Positions 6,375 through 12,810 of a DNA stretch of 41,764 nt are shown in pieces. The notes below the pieces were generated by a model. It was not told the origin of the DNA. It searched no databases and saw nothing but the letters and a program-made list of their open reading frames with translations. Each line of letters opens with the position of its first letter. Position 1 is the first letter of the stretch. Source of the stretch: Treponema sp. (lineage in GTDB: Bacteria; Spirochaetota; Spirochaetia; Treponematales; Breznakiellaceae); contig JAISCC010000032.1 of NCBI GenBank assembly GCA_031265845.1, positions 1-41,764 of the forward strand, written 5' to 3'. The position numbers and the translations under genes are program-made.

Positions 6375-8006
6375 TTATAGACCAAAATCACGCTTGGATA
6401 TTTTGCTTCTGTTTAATCTCCTTGAAGACAATTTCTTCCAAATAGTATTTGCTAAATTAATCTCCTTGTCAGAGAAACCCAAATTCTCGTGTAAAATAAT
6501 CCGATTGGTTGCTTTCAATATAGTGTCAATATCAGCCTTGTTTCTCATCATTTTGTCAATTTCAGCTATTAGCGCATGGTTATCTTTTTTATATGGGAGA
6601 AAAATACTTTCAGTCTCGCTGGGCATCAGTTCCAATACGCCGCCGCCATAGCTCCGGCCGACAATTTCTGAAAAGGCAAAAGAGACAGAATTGTAATAGC
6701 TGGCGATAAAAGCATTCTTATTAATCCCGTCTTTAATAAAAACTCTGTGCATTGTATCAGTGGTATACACATTGGCTTCATTTAATATCAATTTTGGGTA
6801 CACATGATTTCGTCTTATAAAGAGGGCGTCAGAAACCTTGATTGAAGGGATGACAAACCAATCATCTCGAATTCCGGTTTTGTATCCCTTGTTTATGCCA
6901 AGCGATTCTCCATATTCTATATAACGCAATGCGCCTTCATTGCCGGCCAGTTTGTCAGCGGGAGGAAATACAAGGAGATTGGATTTCACTTTTGAGTTCC
7001 TGTTATTAAGCCAGTCTTCTTTTGTAAAGCAAACGCTTGGCGTTTGGACGCTCCTTCCAACCATTGGTTTTGCGTATCGTTGTAAACTATATTTTTTTAC
7101 AGTTGAATAGGGAACTGTAAAATATTTGTTAGCTCCTGTGGTAATGCCCACTTTGACATTGGCATAGTCGCCAATAACAGAAAATGATGCGTGGCTATAT
7201 ATTTTTTCGAGAAAATCAATCTCATTTTGTTCCAGAAAATAGAAAGTCCATTTGTTATTAATAAAATCAATCTTCTTGCCTTTGGACTTTAACTGGTTTG
7301 TCGCAAGCTTTCTTAACCCATCAAGATTATTAATCTCAATATGTTCAATAGTGTGAGAGGCGTCATCGTTTCTTTCGCATAATAACAAGACAACTTCCTG
7401 TTGTATCTCCGGGAACACAAGCTCCTGAAATGAAATGATATTAATTTTGTTAAAATATGCCGATAGATATTTGCGTAATTCATGGGCATAGGAAACCTGC
7501 AAAAGTTCCGCGGGAAGGACAAAAGCAATTTTAGACTTCTCTTTCAAAAGCAATGAGGACCCCACAACAAACGACACCCAGGCATTTGAAAGTTTTGTAT
7601 AAGTTAAGTTGGCGTGCGCATATATTTTTTGGGCGTCTTCCTGTTGTGTTTTGTCAAAATACTGATAGCGGATATAAGGAGGATTGCCAATCACTAAGTC
7701 ATATTTTTTGGATGTGGCGTTACAAAACTGATGAAAATCCATTATTTTAATATCAGCATTTTGAAGAGAAATCACAGCCGCTTTTTTGGCTTCCCCGGGG
7801 TCGAGTTCTATGGCGGTGATGGATTTATAAGGTAGTTTTTGTTTATATATCTGTTCAAGAAAGACGCCATCGCCGCAACTGGGCTCAAGAATATCGGAGT
7901 CAATTTTCCCATTTAGTCCCCATTTTAAAAGAAATGAAGCGATAGGAGCGGGTGTATAATAGCCTCCTCTTAGCTTTTCACTGGATGTAGCCTCAAGAAG
8001 CCGCAT
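6375..8006 (-). CDS. Adenine-specific DNA methyltransferase, M.Eco57I-like
   Basis: A 543-residue N6-adenine methyltransferase. AdoMet motif I is EPSCGDG (residues 41-47), the catalytic motif is GNPPY (107-111), and GGYYTPAPIA (14-23) is the usual opening of this family. The C-terminal half is a TaqI-like target-recognition region. It overlaps the end of the preceding RM gene by 14 bases, so the two are co-expressed. The sizes of this pair (543 and 994 residues) match what I recall of Eco57I (about 544 and 997). In Eco57I the separate methylase modifies both strands of the site, protecting the chromosome from the bifunctional enzyme. The recognition sequence cannot be read from the protein. 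Confidence 0.9.
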   Translation of the reverse strand: MRLLEATSSEKLRGGYYTPAPIASFLLKWGLNGKIDSDILEPSCGDGVFLEQIYKQKLPYKSITAIELDPGEAKKAAVISLQNADIKIMDFHQFCNATSKKYDLVIGNPPYIRYQYFDKTQQEDAQKIYAHANLTYTKLSNAWVSFVVGSSLLLKEKSKIAFVLPAELLQVSYAHELRKYLSAYFNKINIISFQELVFPEIQQEVVLLLCERNDDASHTIEHIEINNLDGLRKLATNQLKSKGKKIDFINNKWTFYFLEQNEIDFLEKIYSHASFSVIGDYANVKVGITTGANKYFTVPYSTVKKYSLQRYAKPMVGRSVQTPSVCFTKEDWLNNRNSKVKSNLLVFPPADKLAGNEGALRYIEYGESLGINKGYKTGIRDDWFVIPSIKVSDALFIRRNHVYPKLILNEANVYTTDTMHRVFIKDGINKNAFIASYYNSVSFAFSEIVGRSYGGGVLELMPSETESIFLPYKKDNHALIAEIDKMMRNKADIDTILKATNRIILHENLGFSDKEINLANTIWKKLSSRRLNRSKISKRDFGL

Positions 8007-10977
8007 ATATTTCCCTAATTAGGGGAACTCGGGAATCTTTATCATCCAAGTCATAGAGCGACTTGAGAAAGCCATCCATTTTTCCCCGTTTGTCAGCAAG
8101 TTGCCGACGCAAAGGTATGATTTGCCTTGCATCCTTGGCGTGGCTGTCAATTTCGGTAAAGATGTCGATTAATTTTCTTTGACACCAGACAATATCCTCA
8201 TACAGCGTCTTTTGCGCTATATCATTAAAATTAATTGCGGGAATTGGCAATCTATTTAAAACTTTAGTCCCGCGAGCTATATACCCTCCGCGGAAAACTT
8301 CTCCATACATGGAACAAATCCATTCAAGGTATTTTGAATTGAGTATGGCCTGAATATAATAAACTGAATATGGACAATCTTGAGGAATGCCTATGGCGCA
8401 ATATCCTGCTGTACCGCCTGAAGAAATTAATGTGCCATGTGTATCAATGGCATATTTATCACCAAGAGACAAGACGCCAACAATGATTTTTTCAGACAAG
8501 ATACAGTTTTCGAGGCTCTGATGTCTCCCATAACGGTGCCATTCATCATCGTTTTCCGGTTTTGGCTTGATGTCTCTTTTGGGATCATTAAGAACAGATT
8601 TCTTTTCTAGTAAATACGCATAAGCGTTTGGATAATCAGCTTTGATAATTTCAAGAGGAATTATATCTAATTTGTCTTTATTTTTGTAATATGGATAAAT
8701 TACCTGTGCGTTTGGTTTTAGTAATCTATAAGTATACAGATTATCATCCCCGGAAGATGTTTTAAAATATGGCCTTGTGAAATCCTTTTCTATTTTATAA
8801 TCTTTTCCTTTCTGGCTAAAATAATAGAAATCACGATCTTCCTCTAGCGGGACAAATATGTAAATATCATTAGCGCTCGTTTGTATTCCATTAAAGATAT
8901 TATCTTTCCCTACCACATCTTCAAGCTTTATGCTATTTGAGATGATTTTTATATAAATATCAGACAGCGCCTCTGGCAATAAAACCCACACATCGTCAGT
9001 TAAGCTCCCGGTTTTAATTATAGCCGTGTCAGTCTTCACGGGAATGCCAAGTTTTACCTTTTCCATCTCGTTTATTTCATAATATTGAAAAGCGTCTTGT
9101 TTGCTTTTCGACAGGAACAATAAACAGGTATAATTGGTTTTGCCGGCAAAAACCTGATGCGGTCCAAAGGACACAAATGTTTTTAGATGTCTATGTGCGG
9201 CAATCAACCTGCGAAGTTCTTTGCCCGCGCCAACTTTGATAAATTTGCTGGGGACAATAAATCCCATAAGGCCATCGGACTTGAGCAATTTTAGCGCATT
9301 TTCAATGAAAAGAAAATACTTGTCGAATTGTTTATATGCTGTTTTATAATACTTCTTGTAAATCGGCGCTTCAAGAGGGGTGATATTTTTCATGTCTTCC
9401 GACTTCATATACGGCGGGTTGCCAATAACGATGTCAAACGAGTACGGTGAAAAATCAAAAGGATTAACTGCCTGTTTGTCATCATCGCTCACTTGATCAG
9501 GGGATATAAGGCTGTTGCCAAAGAAAATATTTTTTTCAAGGCTGGGTAGTACCGGCCTATAATTATCCAATGATAACAATGTCTCATCTTCAAGCAATTT
9601 GAGCAATAACCCAAATTTTGCCGCTTCTATGGCGTTAAAATCTTTGTCAAAACCAAATATACAATTTAGCAGCAATTCATTCTTGACATTAAAACACAAA
9701 CGATAGGCGCTGACGCTTGTCTGCACAATCTTTGATGTATCATGTTTGATATAGTATTCGGTAAGAATATCTTGTAGCATCTGGTACAGCTTAAGCAGGA
9801 AAGCGCCTGAACCACAGGCTATATCGGCAAATTTCATGGCAAGGATCTGTGTGTCTGATTTGTCCCCGCATTTCGGCAAAACGGTGTTTTTCAATATATT
9901 GTCAATAATATAGGACGGAGTTGTCACAATGTCCCGTTCTTGATTTTCAATCTTTTTTTCCAAGCCGATGCTGCCGTTGTTAATAACAAGTTTCTCGGCA
10001 AGAAAAATTTCATAAATAGTGCCGAGAATATCCGATGAAAAAACACTGAATGAGTAGGGGCTTTCGGGATAATAGAGCTGTTTGATAATAGTCCAGAATA
10101 CTGAGCTTATATTCACAACTATTTTATCTTTCAGAAGCTGGTCAAAAATACCGGAATTATACCGCTGGTCAGCTTCCTTAAACTTTGTGATAAGCGACTG
10201 GGGATTGCCTTCATCGGACATTTTGAAAAGAGTCCGGTAATTCTCGATGTTTCTGTCTTCGCAGACACGCAGGAAAATGATACGGTTTAAGTAACTTTGA
10301 ACTACATCGTTAAGCAATGGTTCGCTTATGCCTGGTTCATGCGTAAAAATCTCTTTTCCGAGAAGCGTCCGCCATTCGTTGATTTGTTGCAAGAAAAGCT
10401 CATCCACGGAATGTCGCTTTATCTTTTGTTCTATGTCTTCCCAATACTTGTCGAAAAAACCGGAATAGACAGATTCTTTTCCCAGTAATTTCTTAATCTC
10501 ATCGAAATGCCGTTCATAGTCTGAATAATGATACCGCTTGACCAAAGCTTTCTGAAAAACGTCGTCCTTTTCAACCTTAACGGAAGTGTCATATATCATC
10601 AGGAACTCAAAATTGGATAATATGGATATTTTTAATTTGGCGGTGTAGCCGTATCTGCGAACCTGTTTTGCTGTTTCATTATTGGATTCTATAGCGACAC
10701 TCGGTTTTTTCGCTTCCAAAAAGAATGTCCGGCTTGCAAACAACCGAAACGTATAATCCGGTTTTTTTGAATGTTCATAGACATCGCTTTTTAACGATTC
10801 TTCCAGAAGAACTTCACGTTCCATGATGGATTTGCCGGCGCTGTTTTTAATGTCCCATCCCAGCAGTTCAAATAACGGATCAAGGAAATCTGTCCTCAAC
10901 TGCGTCTCGTTGTATTGAGAACTGCGGAAATAGTCTCTATCCGCTTCGTATTTGCCTGCCAGCTCATGTATGGTCAT
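7993..10977 (-). CDS. Type IIG restriction-modification enzyme, Eco57I-like
   Basis: A 994-residue bifunctional enzyme. Near the N-terminus, KKPDYTFRLFASRTFFLEAK (residues 71-90) gives the PD-(D/E)XK nuclease core: Asp74, Glu88, Lys90. A helical linker follows. The methyltransferase domain has motif I ACGSGAF (387-393) and catalytic NPPY (520-523). A TaqI-like specificity region forms the C-terminus, including GGYIARGTKVLNRLPIP. Such enzymes cut at a fixed distance from an asymmetric site and methylate one strand. It starts 18 bases after the truncated ImmA/IrrE-like gene and overlaps the next methyltransferase. Both motifs look intact, so it is probably active. Its AT-rich composition against GC-rich neighbours indicates transfer. 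Confidence 0.92.
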   Translation of the reverse strand: MTIHELAGKYEADRDYFRSSQYNETQLRTDFLDPLFELLGWDIKNSAGKSIMEREVLLEESLKSDVYEHSKKPDYTFRLFASRTFFLEAKKPSVAIESNNETAKQVRRYGYTAKLKISILSNFEFLMIYDTSVKVEKDDVFQKALVKRYHYSDYERHFDEIKKLLGKESVYSGFFDKYWEDIEQKIKRHSVDELFLQQINEWRTLLGKEIFTHEPGISEPLLNDVVQSYLNRIIFLRVCEDRNIENYRTLFKMSDEGNPQSLITKFKEADQRYNSGIFDQLLKDKIVVNISSVFWTIIKQLYYPESPYSFSVFSSDILGTIYEIFLAEKLVINNGSIGLEKKIENQERDIVTTPSYIIDNILKNTVLPKCGDKSDTQILAMKFADIACGSGAFLLKLYQMLQDILTEYYIKHDTSKIVQTSVSAYRLCFNVKNELLLNCIFGFDKDFNAIEAAKFGLLLKLLEDETLLSLDNYRPVLPSLEKNIFFGNSLISPDQVSDDDKQAVNPFDFSPYSFDIVIGNPPYMKSEDMKNITPLEAPIYKKYYKTAYKQFDKYFLFIENALKLLKSDGLMGFIVPSKFIKVGAGKELRRLIAAHRHLKTFVSFGPHQVFAGKTNYTCLLFLSKSKQDAFQYYEINEMEKVKLGIPVKTDTAIIKTGSLTDDVWVLLPEALSDIYIKIISNSIKLEDVVGKDNIFNGIQTSANDIYIFVPLEEDRDFYYFSQKGKDYKIEKDFTRPYFKTSSGDDNLYTYRLLKPNAQVIYPYYKNKDKLDIIPLEIIKADYPNAYAYLLEKKSVLNDPKRDIKPKPENDDEWHRYGRHQSLENCILSEKIIVGVLSLGDKYAIDTHGTLISSGGTAGYCAIGIPQDCPYSVYYIQAILNSKYLEWICSMYGEVFRGGYIARGTKVLNRLPIPAINFNDIAQKTLYEDIVWCQRKLIDIFTEIDSHAKDARQIIPLRRQLADKRGKMDGFLKSLYDLDDKDSRVPLIREIYAAS

Positions 10978-10995
10978 AAAAAACGCTATTTCCCG

Positions 10996-11238
10996 TTAAA
11001 GCCATGATTGGAGTTGCGGCAGTATGATTTCTTGTCCACGTGAATAATCCCCATATTGATTGAGTATGACCGGCTCATTTCTCACATCCAGTATGCCGGA
11101 GATGTCTTGAGGCAATTTTTCATCATAAACTGTAACCCCCACATGACGAGCTATTTTGACAACATCAAAAGGAGAAGCCACGCAACCAGAGGCTCCATGC
11201 AAGTCATTTGCCAGTGTCTGGATATTCTGCCGGTTCAT
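10996..11238 (-). CDS. Truncated ImmA/IrrE-like protein lacking the HExxH motif
   Basis: An 80-residue product starting MNRQNIQTLANDLHG. The ATG at 11236-11238 follows AAAGGAAAAGAAT; the frame upstream is just overlap with the XRE gene. The segment SPFDVVKIARHVGVTVYDEK and ISGILDVRNEPVILNQYGD match the N-terminal part of ImmA/IrrE metallopeptidases, which cleave XRE repressors. Where the family has RFTLAHELGHWL, this protein has QEIILPQLQSWL and stops, so both zinc-binding His and the Glu are gone. It is either a relic or a non-catalytic partner of the adjacent regulator. It overlaps the XRE gene by 35 bases and is followed closely by the restriction gene. Confidence 0.7.
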   Translation of the reverse strand: MNRQNIQTLANDLHGASGCVASPFDVVKIARHVGVTVYDEKLPQDISGILDVRNEPVILNQYGDYSRGQEIILPQLQSWL

Positions 11239-11548
11239 ATTCTTTTCCTTTCCTTTTCGCTTTATCAAGGATTTCTTTGATCTGCGTTTTTTTCGAGAAT
11301 CTTTCTGACGAAACTGAGTCAAATTCATCCTTTGGAAGTATGTCAAATACTGAGATTTTGAGCGCGTCGCATAATTGATAAAGCAGGAAAATAGACGGGG
11401 CTTGCTTGCTAGCTTCGATTTGCGCTATAGACGACCTTGTACGTTTAACCTTGTCAGCAAGGTTTTCCTGTTTTAGGGAATTTTCCTGCCGCTTTGCTTT
11501 AATCCGCTCCCCAATGGCACGATAAAGGACATTTTTCTCTATCACCAT
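11204..11548 (-). CDS. XRE-family transcriptional regulator (likely controller of the restriction-modification operon)
   Basis: A 114-residue protein. Helix-turn-helix of the XRE/Cro type at residues ~11-68, with GERIKAKRQENSLKQENLA and RTRSSIAQIEASKQAPS, and a charged Lys/Glu C-terminal tail. The ATG at 11546-11548 is chosen because the longer frame (to 11674) runs through the promoter and into the antisense of the cbiO copy. It is the first gene of the minus-strand order xre, immA-like, RM, M. The perfect palindrome at 11577-11595 lies about 30 bases upstream and overlaps a TTGACA, suggesting autoregulation of the operon. This resembles controller proteins of restriction systems, or an XRE-ImmA pair of mobile elements. 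Confidence 0.87.
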   Translation of the reverse strand: MVIEKNVLYRAIGERIKAKRQENSLKQENLADKVKRTRSSIAQIEASKQAPSIFLLYQLCDALKISVFDILPKDEFDSVSSERFSKKTQIKEILDKAKRKGKEYEPAEYPDTGK

Positions 11549-11576
11549 ACGTCTATTCTCACATATTTTCAGAAAA

Positions 11577-11595
11577 ATGTCAATATAATTGACAT
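11577..11595. promoter_or_regulatory. Perfect palindromic operator at the xre/restriction operon promoter
   Basis: ATGTCAAT-ATA-ATTGACAT is an exact 8+3+8 inverted repeat about 29 bases upstream of the xre start. On the minus strand its proximal arm contains TTGACA, a consensus -35 box; the -10 box is weak. A regulator bound here would block its own promoter. Confidence 0.65.
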
Positions 11596-11622
11596 GAGTC
11601 TGTATTTTAGACATGGGAAGGA

Positions 11623-11752
11623 GCGTGGCGAGCGCGGTTATACAGGCGCTGCCGCTTACGAAACTGATCGCCACCCACGACTTGGCCTTTGCGCGGACGG
11701 CAGTCCGGACGCGCTTTTTGACGATGCCGAAATGTCCGGTTGGGGTCTGTAA
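11623..11752 (+). pseudogene. Decayed duplicate of the cbiO 3' end
   Basis: Matches the last part of cbiO from about 5896 to the TAA at 6074, with few substitutions but a 49-base deletion between two GCGGACG repeats (after TTTGCGCGGACG). The deletion is not a multiple of three, so the copy is dead. It ends at the same stop codon and continues with GCGGCTGT, as in the intact gene. Together with the intact cbiO end and the REP-like repeats that follow each copy, it forms direct repeats bracketing the restriction-modification block. Confidence 0.88.
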
Positions 11753-11759
11753 GCGGCTG

Positions 11760-11825
11760 TGCGGCTGTCAAGCCGGAACGCCGGGCTAAACTTGACCCAC
11801 AAACGGCGGAGGTTTAACTCATAAC
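11760..11825 (+). repeat. RAYT-flanking repeat, left copy
   Basis: Carries GTCAAGCCGGAACGC, GGGCTAAACTTGACCC, ACAAACGGCGG and TTTAACTCATAACGC, then GTCAAAAGTGTCTGACACC and CACATCGTC repeats that run into the end of the RAYT gene. The right copy at about 12433-12515 has the same order and orientation. GGGTTAAACTTGACCC in the right copy is partly self-complementary. Confidence 0.7.
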
Positions 11826-12331
11826 GCCGTCAAAAGTGTCTGACACCACATCGTCTCCACATCGTCTACATCGTCTAATAAACCAGTTAGCCGGTGCAGC
11901 CGGTGGTATAAGCTCCCGAACATCCACTCCGCCGCTCGCTCCACAAGCCCGGCCTTCACCGGATTCTCCGCGATGTACTCCCGCGCCCGCAAAAAGTCCG
12001 CCATCCCCTTGATTATCCGCGAATAGAATCGCTCACCCCACACATGCCCCTTCCGGCCATGCTCTTTATTCCACGCTTTGGCGAAGTTGCACTTTATCCA
12101 TTGCATTATTTTCGATAAATTGCCCGCATTACCCGGTTTTATCAAGAAATGAATGTGATTCCCCATAACACAGAAATCCCACAGGTGGAAATGGAACTTC
12201 CGCTTCGCCTTTGCGACGAAAGAGAGGAAGAGTGTCTTGAACTGCGGCTCAAGAAGGCTCAAGTCGTCATGGTCTATTTTCGACGTGACATGATAGGTCG
12301 CTCCGTCTTGGAGCGTTCGCAAGCTTCTCAT
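11819..12331 (-). CDS. REP-associated tyrosine transposase (RAYT, Y1/HUH family)
   Basis: A 170-residue protein of the IS200-related REP-associated transposase family. It shows ATYHVTSKIDHDD near the N-terminus, the metal-binding HUH motif MGNHIHFLIKP, and GHVWGERFYSRIIKG followed by AREYIAENPVKAGLV, where the catalytic Tyr is expected (Tyr of REYI). Such enzymes cut and join single-stranded DNA at REP hairpins. The start at 12329-12331 gives MRSLRTLQDGATYHV, as in relatives; the frame is open to another ATG at 12358. The last ~18 codons are made of the same CACATCGTC and GTGTCTGACAC repeat that surrounds the gene. Flanking REP-like copies occur on both sides. Confidence 0.88.
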   Translation of the reverse strand: MRSLRTLQDGATYHVTSKIDHDDLSLLEPQFKTLFLSFVAKAKRKFHFHLWDFCVMGNHIHFLIKPGNAGNLSKIMQWIKCNFAKAWNKEHGRKGHVWGERFYSRIIKGMADFLRAREYIAENPVKAGLVERAAEWMFGSLYHRLHRLTGLLDDVDDVETMWCQTLLTAL

Positions 12332-12396
12332 ACCTATATATAGGGGATTGTCATGCAAATTGCTTTAGCGCCAGCCAAAAAATGTGAAAATGTTTT

Positions 12397-12539
12397 AGTG
12401 TCTGACACCAGTGTTTCACCGGATGTGAAGCTGTCAGTCAAGCCGGAACGCTGGGTTAAACTTGACCCACAAACGGCGGGGATTTAACTCATAACGCTGT
12501 CAAATGTCTGACACCACTACATCGTCCACATCAAACAAA
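12397..12539 (+). repeat. RAYT-flanking repeat, right copy
   Basis: Order: GTGTCTGACACC, GTGTTTCACCGGATGTGAAG, GTCAAGCCGGAACGC, GGGTTAAACTTGACCC, AACGGCGGGGATTTAACTC, then another TGTCTGACACC and ACATCGTCCACATC. It has the same orientation as the left copy at 11760-11825 and shares parts with 6101-6187. Confidence 0.7.
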
Positions 12540-12544
12540 AATCT

Positions 12545-12630
12545 CTGACACCACATCTAACATCACATCGTCCGTGTTTCAATATCGCTGACACCACATC
12601 TAACATCACATCGTCCGTGTTTCAATATCG
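12545..12630 (+). repeat. Perfect 43-bp tandem duplication of a REP-like unit
   Basis: Two identical 43-base units, 12545-12587 and 12588-12630, each starting CTGACACCACATCTAACATC and ending TTTCAATATCG, with no difference between them. Another partial unit with GTGTTTCAACCGGATGTGAA and GTCAAGCCG follows at about 12656-12688. Confidence 0.85.
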
Positions 12631-12710
12631 TCCACATCAAAAATCTCTGGCACCAGTGTTTCAACCGGATGTGAAGCTGTCAAGCCGAAACGCTGAGAGA
12701 GGAGGGGCAT

Positions 12711-12738
12711 AAAAAAGCCCTCCACTCGTGGAGGGCTT
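12711..12738 (-). terminator. Rho-independent terminator of the lipoprotein operon
   Basis: On the minus strand, AAGCCCTCCAC-GA-GTGGAGGGCTT forms an 11-bp perfect stem followed by TTTTTT. It lies about 70 bases beyond the stop codon of the 12811-18156 gene. A second GC-rich inverted repeat (CCGCCCT / AGGGCGG) lies between, at about 12740-12762. Confidence 0.9.
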
Positions 12739-12810
12739 GCCGCCCTGTTCAAACAAGGGCGGATTTCATGCATGAGTTTTCGTCACGCTTCTCATTGCTG
12801 ATTGAGACGG

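Noticed and set aside
11549..11674. N-terminal extension of the XRE regulator
   Set aside because: It crosses the palindrome and promoter and is antisense to the cbiO remnant; the 11548 start fits the HTH family.
12545..12690. CRISPR array
   Set aside because: The repeated units are contiguous without unique spacers of constant length, and no cas gene is nearby; they are REP-like copies linked to the RAYT.
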